Notes under the pieces: generated by a model
Told to the model about the DNA's origin: nothing
Seen by the model: only the letters and a program-made list of their open reading frames with translations
The model's database searches: none
Translations under genes and position numbers: made by a program
Origin: Trichodesmium erythraeum GBRTRLIN201
GTDB lineage: Bacteria; Cyanobacteriota; Cyanobacteriia; Cyanobacteriales; Microcoleaceae
DNA length: 64,000 nt
Direction of reading: 5' to 3'
NCBI GenBank assembly: GCA_018457135.1
Contig: JAGGDU010000123.1
Location: 100,105 to 164,104, forward strand
In this document: in pieces, positions 48,284 through 57,463 of the stretch
Numbering within the stretch: position 1 is the stretch's first letter
Layout: the number at the start of each line of letters is the position of its first letter

Positions 48284-49372
48284 ATGTTAAACGAACAGAA
48301 AACAACTAGAAATATTGATTCACTATTTTGGCTAGAATGGCAAAAGCATCAAGAGTATCTCTACCGTTGCTGTGTCAAATGGATGGGAGGTAATTCTACA
48401 AATGCTGAGGATGCTTTAAGTATGGCCATGCTCAAGGCTAGGGAAAAAATACAACAGTCTTCCAGAAGAATTGAGAACTTAAAACCTTGGCTGGCTAAAC
48501 TAACCTATAACCTTTGTATGGATCTACTGAAGGAGTCTGCTCGATATAATCAAGGGGTTGAGGATCTAGACTTGGTTATTTCTGGCGCTGATGGGAGCAC
48601 TCAAGGAGGAGATCCATTTTTTGTTGTTGCCTACGAAGAACTAAAAGATTTTTGTAACTTGGCCATTGATGATTTGCCAAAGAGACTACGAGAAACTTTT
48701 GTTCTCCTTTATCAGAAACAATTCTCTTCTCAAGAAATAGCTGCAGAGTTGAATATTTCTGACTCTAATGTCCGTAAGCGTATTTCCCGGGGGCGGGCTA
48801 TTTTGGAAAAAAGGCGCCAGAAAGAGTACGAAAAACAAGAAGAAATAGTTATTGTGGAGAATCAAAAAATAGAAAGTTCCCAACCTCAAGAGTTGGATAC
48901 AGAAATTGTTACTGCTGAGATACCCCAAGAGACTATTTTATCTGAAGAGAAAAGTGAGCCTATTTTAGTTGAGGCCACGGTTGAGGAGGAGTTACGGGAA
49001 ATAGAGACTTTTGGCAATGGAGGACAGCAGCTCTTTGCTCTATCTGTATTGTTGAAATTACTTAGGGTAGAGAATAAAAAGCCCAAGGGTGAGAAACAAC
49101 AAAAATGTGGTCTACTTAGTAGATGCACAAATATAGGACTGGCATTGCTGAGGGGCAGGATGAATATAAGTGGAGTCCGCATCCTGCTAACCCAAAAATA
49201 TAAGAAACGGCTCAAATGGCTCACCCACAAAGTGATAGAGGCTCAACCACATTATTTATACAATTTTGGCAAGGGGGAACTAAAAGCTTTAGAAAAACAG
49301 TTGAATTGGTTAATAATGGAGAATTTCCTAGGGCCTTCAGCAGCAAAACTGGTATATAAAGACTGCTGCTAG
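48284..49372 (+). CDS. ECF-like sigma-70 family factor with C-terminal extension
   Basis: A 362-residue protein. Region 2 (about 15-90) and region 4 (about 125-185, with 'LPKRLRETFVLLYQKQFSSQEIAAELNISDSNVRKRISRGR'-type helix-turn-helix split over 130-170) are those of an ECF sigma factor, which normally ends near residue 190. Here an acidic linker (190-240) and an unknown C-terminal domain of about 120 residues follow. The extension may bind a partner in place of a classical anti-sigma. It is flanked by the WD40/orthocaspase operon and the secreted-protein genes, any of which may be its targets (inference). Confidence 0.85.
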   Translation: MLNEQKTTRNIDSLFWLEWQKHQEYLYRCCVKWMGGNSTNAEDALSMAMLKAREKIQQSSRRIENLKPWLAKLTYNLCMDLLKESARYNQGVEDLDLVISGADGSTQGGDPFFVVAYEELKDFCNLAIDDLPKRLRETFVLLYQKQFSSQEIAAELNISDSNVRKRISRGRAILEKRRQKEYEKQEEIVIVENQKIESSQPQELDTEIVTAEIPQETILSEEKSEPILVEATVEEELREIETFGNGGQQLFALSVLLKLLRVENKKPKGEKQQKCGLLSRCTNIGLALLRGRMNISGVRILLTQKYKKRLKWLTHKVIEAQPHYLYNFGKGELKALEKQLNWLIMENFLGPSAAKLVYKDCC

Positions 49373-49942
49373 TGGGCTTTTTCGCAGCTAAAGCCATTGT
49401 TGTTGAGCCACTCTTAAGTTCATAGTTGAGCGATCGCTATTTGTGGTCAAAAGCAGGCCTCTAGGATACCTTTGGCTAAAATTTATCAACGGTTTAATCA
49501 CAGCTGGTAGTTGGTTTGGACTGCTGTTAGATTTATTGTGCTCATTTCCTAACTAGAAATGTAGAGCGATCGCTATTTGTGGTCAAAAGCAGGCCTCTAG
49601 GATACCTTTGGCTAAAATTTATCAACGGTTTAATCACAGCTGGTAGTTGGTTTGGACTGCTGTTAGATTTATTGTGCTCATTTCCTAACTAGAAATGTAG
49701 AGCGATCGCTATTTGCCATCAAAAGCTCGCTTACAGAATACCTTTGGCCTAATATAGAGTCAAGGGAACTTTGCTATGGGAAAATAAGACTTTCAGGTAA
49801 ATGAGATTAAATCTATTCCCATTGGCACAGCATCTCGTCGGGAAAACGCTGAAGTTTCTTCTCTCTCAACTCTCAAAAAAAAAATTCACAATTTCTTACC
49901 TAAAACAGTCATTAATATAGAGCAAGAAAATTTTTATCAAAA
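49373..49942. other. intergenic region dominated by a tandem duplication
   Basis: 570 bp without a gene; almost half is the 136-bp direct repeat described separately, each copy starting with a HIP1 octamer. The last 100 bases should hold the promoter of the secreted small protein. Confidence 0.5.
49428..49699. repeat. two identical 136-bp tandem repeats plus a diverged third copy
   Basis: The units 49428-49563 and 49564-49699 appear identical base for base, each beginning GAGCGATCGCTATTTG. A third, clearly diverged and partial unit starts at 49700 (same first 16 bases, then 'TCAAAAGC' and 'ATACCTTTGGC' in register). Perfect identity of non-coding copies indicates a recent duplication from an older repeat. 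Confidence 0.9.
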
Positions 49943-49957
49943 ATGGAGTTGAAAATA

Positions 49958-50368
49958 ATGAAGAGTTCAATCATTTCTCGTTTTGTTGTAGTTAGTGGGC
50001 TAGTTGTTTGCAGTGCTTTGGGACTTGCTACTGTAGCTCGTGCTGGTGAAGGTGGTACTGCAGGTTCTGCAGCTTTTACCGTTGATAGTGATGGTAAAGT
50101 TACAGGCGTAGCTGTGTCTGCTGCGGTAGGTAAGGAAAATGCTTCTTCTGCTGCTTTTAACTACGAGGCTGGTAGTGGTGTACAGAACTCTGCTTGGTCT
50201 TTAGGTACTGCTGGTACACAGGAGTTCACTGCTGTGGGTGATGCTAACGGTTTCAATGCTACATCTACTGAAGATAGCGCTCGGGGGACTGACATGACTA
50301 ATACTTTTTCGGCTGACCCTTTTAGTGTAAACCTTGGTACTACTGACGGAAACTCTTTAGTTGACTAG
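49958..50368 (+). CDS. small secreted protein, unknown
   Basis: A 136-residue protein from ATG 49958, chosen because GGAG lies nine bases upstream; the upstream in-frame ATG at 49943 has no such site. A clear signal peptide ends near 'ATVARA|GEGG' (about residue 29). The mature part is small-residue rich (Gly, Ala, Ser, Thr, Asn), acidic, cysteine-free and beta-prone, resembling a secreted or surface-layer protein. No family recognised. It lies just after the sigma factor and before the DUF4347/RTX gene. Confidence 0.65.
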   Translation: MKSSIISRFVVVSGLVVCSALGLATVARAGEGGTAGSAAFTVDSDGKVTGVAVSAAVGKENASSAAFNYEAGSGVQNSAWSLGTAGTQEFTAVGDANGFNATSTEDSARGTDMTNTFSADPFSVNLGTTDGNSLVD

Positions 50369-50585
50369 TAGACCTCTCGAAGATGAACCAGGAATAGAAG
50401 TGATTCTTTATAGAAAATAAAAAATTTATGTAAATGATCCTAGGTTTCTCGGAACGGTTCATCGGTTTCTCTTCGACTTCTACTCGACTAGGACAGGAAT
50501 TACACGAAAAGACTAACCTGTAATGCAAATATCTGATAAAACTGCCAAGATGCACTATCAATGAGCCAGGATAGACTTACTTAAA

Positions 50586-50662
50586 GGAATTAACGATTAA
50601 CTTTAATGACCTTTTTGATGGTAACAGCGGCAAAGATATCCTCCAAGATACCGTTGCTGCCT
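50586..50662 (+). pseudogene. fragment of a DUF4347/RTX-type gene
   Basis: About 77 bp match the region 53036-53112 of the next gene, encoding 'KELTIN.NDLFDGNSG.DIL' with substitutions and a stop soon after. It is the remnant of a second copy, or debris left by a rearrangement. The remaining sequence of the gap 50369-50894 shows nothing else beyond a GGTAAGTCCT element end near 50828. Confidence 0.7.
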
Positions 50663-50894
50663 ATCTTATATAAGGTTTAGCTGAAGGCAGAAAGCAAAAG
50701 GAGCAAGGCTTGGAGCTATTTTTCTTGAAAACTACTGGTTTTCACAAATGATTTAGGATGGCTATATAACCGGATTATATCTAACAATGGAAAGCACTGT
50801 TGTATTTGTACTACAATAAGTGTCTTTGGGTAAGTCCTAATATTTCAATATCAGGCAAGCATTTATCTATTAACCTATTTCCTACAAAAAAACT

Positions 50895-53711
50895 ATGAAA
50901 CTAAACACAAAAAGTATAGTAATAATAGATGCTAGTGTAGAGAACTACCAGCAATTATTAAACGGAGTCATTCCCGGAGTTAAACCTTTTCTCCTCGGCG
51001 GCGACACTGACGGTATCCAACAGATAGGGGATATCCTCCAAAAAAATCCAGAAACGGATACCCTTCATATTATCTCCCACGGTTCTCCTGGTTGTCTGTA
51101 TCTGGGAAATAGCCAATTGAGTTTGGATACTCTCAAAGGCTATGAGCCCCAACTACAACAATGGCAACTGGACAACCTTCTGCTCTATGGTTGTAACGTC
51201 GCTGCCGGGGATGGGGGAGAAGAGTTTATTGATAAGTTGCATCGGTTGACGGGGGCTGAGATAGCGGCTTCTAAGTCTTTGACTGGGGCGGCAGTTAAAG
51301 GGGGGAACTGGGAGTTGGAGGTGAGGACGGGCCAAACCAAACCCTCTCTGGCATTGCAAGTAGAAGCGATGGCTAGCTACTCTGATACTCTTGAACTGCA
51401 ATTTGAATGGGCTAAACATATCGGCGGTCAAGGTTTGACCTATGTTTATCGCATAACCACAGATAGCATCGGCAATGTTTTGGTGGCGGGTGTTTTTGAT
51501 GACAATATTGATATCGATGGCGACGGGAACAATGATTTTACCTCTAATAAGGATAGCAGCACCCGGGATGCTTATGTAGCCAAGTTCGACAGCAATGGCA
51601 ATTGGATCTGGGCTAAACAGATCGGCGGTAGGGGTTCTGAGGATATTAAAACGATAACCACAGACAGCAGCGGCAATGTCTTGGTGGCGGGTGGTTTTGG
51701 TGGCAACATTGATATCGACGGCGATGGAAACAATGATTTTTCCTCTAATAATGATTCCTCTAATAATGATGCTTTTGCGGCTAAGTTAGACAGCAATGGC
51801 AATTTGGTCTGGGCTAAACAGATCGGCGGTAGCGTCACTACAGGTAACTATATTTCTGGCATAATCACAGACAGCAGTGGCAATGCCTTGGTGGCGGGTA
51901 CTTTTAAGGGCAACATTGACATCGACGGCGATGGGAACAATGATTTTACCTCTAATAATGATGGCAGCAACGATTCTTATGTAGCTAAGTTTGACAGCAA
52001 TGGCAATTTGGTCTGGGCTAAACGTATTGGCGGTAGCAATGGTAACTCTTCTGGTGCCATAACCATAGACAGCAGTGACAATGTCTTGGTGGCGGGTGGT
52101 TTTAAGGGCAACATTGATATCGACGATGATGGGAACAATAATTTTACCTCTAATGGGGAGGCGGATAGTTATGTAGCCAAGTTCGACAGCAATGGCAATT
52201 TTGTCTGGGCTAAACAGTTCGGCAGTATCCGTGCTGACTATATTAATAGCATAACCACAGACAGCAACGGCAATGTCTTGGTGGGGGGTCTTTTTAATAG
52301 CTACATTGACATCGACGGCGATGGGAACAATGATTTTACCTCAATTAGCGACATCGATGGTTATGTAGCCAAGTTAGACAGCAATGGCAATTTGGTCTGG
52401 GCTAAACAGTTCGGCAGTAGCCTTGGTGGGGTTGTTAGGAGCCTGACCACAGACAGCAGCGGCAATGTCTTGGTGGTGGGTAATTTTAGTGGTGACGTTG
52501 ACATCGACGGCGATGGGAACAATGATTTTACCTCTAATGGTAATGGTAACCATACTTTTACAGCCAAGTACGACAGCAATGGCAATTTGGTCTGGGTTAA
52601 ACATAATCTACACAACGCCTACACCATAACCACAGACAGCAGCGGCAATGTCTTGATGGTGAGTGATTTTAATGGCAACATTGACATTGACGGCGATGGG
52701 GACAATGATTTTACCTCTAATGGGGACAGGAATGGTTTGGTGGTGAAGTTCTCGGACGATACTAACTCCCCTCCCACGGATATCGCCCTCAGCAACAACA
52801 CCATCGACGAAAACGTAGCAGCGAATACCCCGATAGGCAATCTCTCCAGCACAGACCCCGATACTGGAGATACCTTTACCTACAGTTTAGTCTCAGGTGC
52901 CGGAGACACCGACAACGGAACCTTCAACATCAGCGGAGACGAACTAACAATTAAAAGTTCCCCCGACTACGAAAACAAACCGAGTTACAGCATCAGAGTT
53001 GAAACCACCGATGCAGCAGGAGAAACTTATCAGAAGGAATTAACGATTAACGTTAACGACCTTTTTGACGGTAACAGCGGCAACGACATCCTCCGAGGCA
53101 CCGCTGCCGCTGATTCCATCTACGGTTTAGAAGGGCGCGACAAGTTGTACGGCAAAGGCGGTAACGATATCATATCTGGAGGAGCAGACAGCGATATCGT
53201 TAAAGGTGACAGCGGTGACGACCAACTCAACGGCGATGATGGTCGGGACAGGCTTTATGGTGGTACCGGTAACGATATCATATCTGGAGGAGAAGACAAA
53301 GACATCGTTAAAGGTGACAGCGGCGACGACCAACTTAACGGTGATGCTGGTCCAGACAGGCTTTACGGTGGCACCGGCAACGACATTTTACTCGGAGGAG
53401 ACGGCAACGACTTACTTTATGGTCAAGGCGGAGACGACGAGCTTAATGGCGGACCTGGCATGGACAGACTTTACGGCAGTGACGGTATTGATACCTTTGT
53501 CTTAGGGGAGGGCCAGGAACGCGATAGCATCTACAATTTCGCGGTCGGTACAGATAAAATCAAGTTAGAGGGCAGTCTGAGTTTTGGCCAATTGCAGATT
53601 TTCCCAAGGGGTTCTTCTAGTTTAATTGAAGTCACTGCTACTGGAGAAGAATTGGCTATTGTGTTGGGGGTTAATGCGGCGGATATTAACGACGGCAGCG
53701 TATTTATCTAG
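50895..53711 (+). CDS. DUF4347/SBBP-repeat/cadherin/RTX secreted protein
   Basis: A 938-residue protein without a Sec signal, expected to leave by type I secretion. Domains: DUF4347 (about 5-165, 'ETDTLHIISHGSPG' and 'LLLYGCNVAAGDGG'), seven SBBP-type beta-propeller units (about 170-620) each holding an 'IDIDGDGNNDF' calcium-binding-like loop, a cadherin-like domain (about 624-720) and RTX nonapeptides G-G-x-G-N-D-x-L-x (about 727-870). A C-terminal tail carries the export signal. Likely a calcium-stabilised surface adhesin. DUF4347's His and Cys motifs resemble those of caspase-clan domains, though protease activity is not established. No T1SS transporter gene is in the window. Confidence 0.88.
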   Translation: MKLNTKSIVIIDASVENYQQLLNGVIPGVKPFLLGGDTDGIQQIGDILQKNPETDTLHIISHGSPGCLYLGNSQLSLDTLKGYEPQLQQWQLDNLLLYGCNVAAGDGGEEFIDKLHRLTGAEIAASKSLTGAAVKGGNWELEVRTGQTKPSLALQVEAMASYSDTLELQFEWAKHIGGQGLTYVYRITTDSIGNVLVAGVFDDNIDIDGDGNNDFTSNKDSSTRDAYVAKFDSNGNWIWAKQIGGRGSEDIKTITTDSSGNVLVAGGFGGNIDIDGDGNNDFSSNNDSSNNDAFAAKLDSNGNLVWAKQIGGSVTTGNYISGIITDSSGNALVAGTFKGNIDIDGDGNNDFTSNNDGSNDSYVAKFDSNGNLVWAKRIGGSNGNSSGAITIDSSDNVLVAGGFKGNIDIDDDGNNNFTSNGEADSYVAKFDSNGNFVWAKQFGSIRADYINSITTDSNGNVLVGGLFNSYIDIDGDGNNDFTSISDIDGYVAKLDSNGNLVWAKQFGSSLGGVVRSLTTDSSGNVLVVGNFSGDVDIDGDGNNDFTSNGNGNHTFTAKYDSNGNLVWVKHNLHNAYTITTDSSGNVLMVSDFNGNIDIDGDGDNDFTSNGDRNGLVVKFSDDTNSPPTDIALSNNTIDENVAANTPIGNLSSTDPDTGDTFTYSLVSGAGDTDNGTFNISGDELTIKSSPDYENKPSYSIRVETTDAAGETYQKELTINVNDLFDGNSGNDILRGTAAADSIYGLEGRDKLYGKGGNDIISGGADSDIVKGDSGDDQLNGDDGRDRLYGGTGNDIISGGEDKDIVKGDSGDDQLNGDAGPDRLYGGTGNDILLGGDGNDLLYGQGGDDELNGGPGMDRLYGSDGIDTFVLGEGQERDSIYNFAVGTDKIKLEGSLSFGQLQIFPRGSSSLIEVTATGEELAIVLGVNAADINDGSVFI

Positions 53712-54014
53712 TAGCTAGTGAACTGTTTTATCTCAAATATTTAGGGCCTGCTGAGAAAGTCTTTAATGCTAGGAAATCCCGCGCTGTCTCCTAAGAGCAG
53801 CGCCGGGAGGATGTCAAGAACACATTATTAACTAGTTAATTTTTTTGAGACATATTTGAACAGCCATTCAAAATTTTCTGGTGTCTGCCCATATTGCTCC
53901 ACTTTTTTGTACATCGTTGCAGCAAATATATCCTTGACTTAAAGATCCAAGTTTTTTGAATTTCTTCAGCCAGCCCTAATTATAACCAATGCTACCAAAG
54001 CCTCATCTAGGATA
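53712..54014. other. intergenic region with possible transposase tail
   Basis: On the minus strand, 53825-53920 reads 'MYKKVEQYGQTPENFEWLF' then 'KYVSKKL', which looks like the end of a protein, possibly a transposase, with no intact frame above it. 'GGGCCTGCTGAGAAAGTC' near 53745 resembles insertion-sequence ends of this group of organisms. Not certain. Confidence 0.25.
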
Positions 54015-56274
54015 ATGAGCACCTTTTCCCAATTCACCCCTACCCTAACACTTAGCTATGCTATCATTTCCACTATTCTAACTACAGCATATTTAACTCC
54101 AGTATTAGCAGAAATTCCCAAATGGTCTACCTCAGCAACAGACCTCAAACCCCCATCAAAAAAATTAGCATCCGAAGCCAGCCCCACACCACCTTCATTA
54201 AAAAAAAACGAAAAATTCAACCACACCCTCAGACCCAAATTATATTATCCCGCCAAATATCGCTGCCGATAAAAAAATTAGCCCTATCACTACAAGTTTA
54301 CCCCTCAACGATATCCTTATCAGTCACCTCACAAAATGGCAGTTTAGTAGTTCCCAAGCTTTTGCCAATACTGCCAACAATGACATTATTTTAAATGGTA
54401 TCTTTAAACTTAACGGTAGAGTTATGGAAAGCTTAACCCGCGATAATATTTATACCGTAGATCAAAAGGCCAGTTATTTACAACTGCGAAGTGTTTCCCT
54501 AGATAGAAAAGTTACTACCAGAACAATTGAACCCAAAAGTCTGACCGGGTTAGAAATTTCCATGAGTTTAACAGCAGATTGTATTTTTCCAGATACTCCC
54601 AACGACCAAAAATGTAGCTATACCCCTAGTATAATTACAGATCGCAATAGCATAGATTCAGATTTTTTAGTACCCACCCGCATCTCACAAACTTCTCAAG
54701 CAGGGGAAATTGTGAAACCAGAAACCTTAGCCTTCATGGAGCGCCCCGGTTTTCAAGCAGGAACAAGCACTCAACCTATAGGACTAGAGTTGTATTTTCC
54801 CAATGCCGGTGCTTTTCCTGGAAACACTCAATCTCAAAAAACTCAAATTGAGCGGAAAGAAGAAAACAATTATACAGCTTTCACCATAAACTCACGAATT
54901 CGTCAAGTTGTCAAAGCTAACGATACAGAAGCAGTTCTCGGGCGCACAATTCAGGGTTTTGTATTTTTTGACGATGAAAACCAGGGGTTAAATACAACCA
55001 TTCAAGGGGTGGCGCAATTTTTACCCGATATCATTCCCGACTTAAAAGGCAGTGAAAATCCTGTCAACTCCAGGATCAACCGCCATTTATTTTTAGCCCC
55101 TAACAATACTCGTTTACCCGGCAACAGTTATACCATCTATTCCGCTGGAGTAGGTAGAGCCAAAAGTTTAACACCTGATATCACCAGCTTAAGTCAAGTT
55201 CCCAAAGGAAGTTATCATAGTATTTGGTTAGGTCTTTCCCCCATTATTGACCGTAGTATTAACCAAGGCCGTACATTCTATGACCCCACAAGTCCACAAG
55301 TAGCGACCACCAGTTCTGGCAGTGAAGGTGGGGAAGGTAGTAATGTAGATTTCACCTCTGCAATTAATCAAGACACATTTTCCACAGTTAGTCAAGACAC
55401 ATTTTCCACTCCCAACCTCCGTAATTTCTATGTTCAAGTTTATCTCCAATTTTTAGAACAAGATGCTAACCTCGTTCAGGAAAGTATTTATCAGGAGAAA
55501 ACAAGTTACTATCCCCATCTGAGCTTTGCCGGAAACTGGACTGGTCCTCAAGATCTTTTCCGTTATTATACTGGTGCCATTGCCTCTGAAAAAATTAAGT
55601 TTTACCTGGGTTTTGACTATACTATTAGTACAGTAAATGGTTGGAAGTTTCGCACTGGTGGCATCGGTTATATTAATCCAGATCGGGATTATTACAGCCA
55701 AATTTTTGGCAATGCTACCAAAACATTTCGGATTAGTAAAAATGCTAATTTTACCTTGTCAACATTCTTTAATTATGCTATTGATCGGGATACTAAAATT
55801 GGTAGTGTTGTCAGCAATTCACCTGCTAGCGCACTTGCTGCCAGAGCTCGTTTGAATTGGATAAAAGGTTCTGTTGGTGTCACCTACTATTTTGGTAATG
55901 TTATACCCAATTCTTTTGAAAACCGCTTATTGCTAGAGTTGAGTATTCGTCCGCTCAAAACAGTTACTTTTGGTGTTACCTACTCTTGGGCTAAAGTTAT
56001 ACCCAATTCTTTTGAAGATCGCTTATTGCTAAAGTTGAGTATTCGTCCGCTCCCAACAGTTACTTTCTCTAGCTTTGTTGCACCAATTGATAAAACTTCT
56101 AATTCCTCTCCCTATGGTGCCAGTGTAACTTGGAAACTGAAAAATAAATATAACAGTCCGACCCTATCTTTGAATTGGCAAAATCAGAAACATAATTATG
56201 CTGATGACCCTTTTGGAAATGAAATTATCGTAAATGATAATAATTTTACAGTCATGTTTCGCCTTAGTAAGTAG
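54015..56274 (+). CDS. beta-barrel-like envelope protein, broken by one frameshift
   Basis: Residues 1-32 encoded from ATG 54015 form a signal peptide ('TAYLTPVLA|E'). The frame is lost at nine consecutive A (54200-54208). Removing one A joins it to the frame that runs uninterrupted to 56274, giving about 752 residues; the longest single open frame starts at 54424. The C-terminal 250 residues alternate hydrophobic and polar residues and end in 'NNFTVMFRLSK', as in outer-membrane barrels, and contain a 32-residue duplication ('VIPNSFEDRLLLKLSIRPL'). I do not recognise the family. As with coaX, the poly-A run could mean slippage, mutation or sequencing error. Confidence 0.65.
55876..56067 (+). 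repeat. two tandem 96-bp coding repeats
   Basis: Units start at 55876 (GGTGTCACCTACTATTTTGG) and 55972 (GGTGTTACCTACTCTTGGGC). Both contain GTTATACCCAATTCTTTTGA exactly 96 bp apart. They add one extra 32-residue beta-hairpin pair to the barrel-like region. Confidence 0.8.
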
Positions 56275-56801
56275 AGGCAATTTATGAATTTCCCCTAAAA
56301 AAGTTAAATTTTCAACTAACCCAAGTTTGTTATCGTACTAATTACTAATTCCATAGTTATACCAAGTTCAGCAATTAATAAATATTGACCAGTATTCATC
56401 GCATTCCGAGGAACAGTTAAACGTTATAAACAATAAAAAAACTTTACATTTTAGAATCCAAAAAAACTAAATTTGAGTAATTACTATCATAATTAATAGT
56501 CAACTTTAAATTGCGACTTTTATCAGTAATTATAGCTGACTGTTTTGCCAAATTAATAAACGCCTAATCAATTTATTCAGAGTTAAAATCAAACCCTCAA
56601 AAAAAAAGTATTAACAGTTTTTTTTTCTTTGAAATTATACTTATTGGAAGGTAAATAAAACTCTAATTTACTCTTATCATTAACAGCAAAATAACGGTGA
56701 ATACCTGTAGAAAATGGCATAGTTTTTTGATAGAAATTTGTTTGATAAAATCCCATTTTCAGAATATTACCCCGCAATATATAGGTATAATTAAATTCAA
56801 A

Positions 56802-57021
56802 CAGGACTTATGCAAAGGCGCTATGTAGTGCATGACAATTTTGACAATTTTCACTATAGCTTTAGGGCTTAGGGGAGATTAGCCTTAGCGATCGCCTAAC
56901 TATTTTTATTCAAAAAACCAATAGTAGTTCAAGTTAAATAACCTTTCTTAAAAAAACTAATTATAGTATTGATAATTCAGTATGACATTAAGCTACATAT
57001 AGCGTACCCGTGTAAGTCCTG
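56802..57021. mobile_element. 220-bp MITE-like element, AGGACTTA family
   Basis: CAGGACTTATGCAAAGGCG at 56802 and the reverse complement form GTGTAAGTCCTG ending at 57021 are its ends; both are followed inwards by a GCGCTAT/GCGTACC-type segment. A HIP1 octamer lies inside. The right end interrupts the phnE-like remnant, so this element probably truncated that gene. Confidence 0.55.
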
Positions 57022-57225
57022 ATTAAATTAACCCGTTTACCTGTATCAATTTCACTACCTAAAATTGAAGCCGCCCGCACATTCGGAGCAAAAATATCAA
57101 GGGTATATCCTACCATCTCCGGTAATATTAAAGGCACTACTGCAAACATGACAACTTGAGATAAATTTGCTCTAGTAGAACATAAACTCTCATAAATACC
57201 AACCGTTGCCAGTTCCATACTCTGA
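57010..57225 (-). pseudogene. remnant of a phnE-type phosphonate permease
   Basis: The frame encodes 'STRANLSQVVMFAVVPLILP' and 'GYTLDIFAPNVRAASILG', matching the coupling loop and the following helix of PhnE permeases (compare 'FRASMVLGAVGAGG' in ptxC of this window). Homology stops where the inverted-repeat element begins. The N-terminal two thirds of the gene are absent, as the sequence upstream of 57225 is non-coding. It is not a copy of ptxC: the residues differ too much. Confidence 0.6.
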
Positions 57226-57463
57226 GAAAAACTTACCTATTATACGATCGCTTTCGTTCTTTATAACATTCTTTTTTAAAATTGGTATAAGCAGCTTTTG
57301 TAACAGAAATTACTGAACTTTCTTGTAGAAACTTTTTTTGCTATTTTTGCTAGTATGATAAAAGTTATTGTAAAATCAATTTTAAGAAACCTTCATAATA
57401 AGCATCCAATAAGTTAAGCTAGTCTATTAGAAAAATTATTGGGTGTAACAATGGAGGTAATAG

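Larger units (their letters stand above)
56275..57463. other. gene-decay region before the dienelactone hydrolase
   Basis: 1.2 kb with no intact gene. It holds broken minus-strand coding-like pieces at about 56460-56777 ('INYDSNYSNLVFLDSKM' and 'MGFYQTNFYQKTMPFSTG'), not assignable to a family, then an inverted-repeat element and a phnE-like remnant described separately. Confidence 0.5.

Noticed and set aside
49428..49760. CRISPR-like array
   Set aside because: Units are 136 bp with no spacers between them; it is a plain tandem duplication. No Cas genes in the window.
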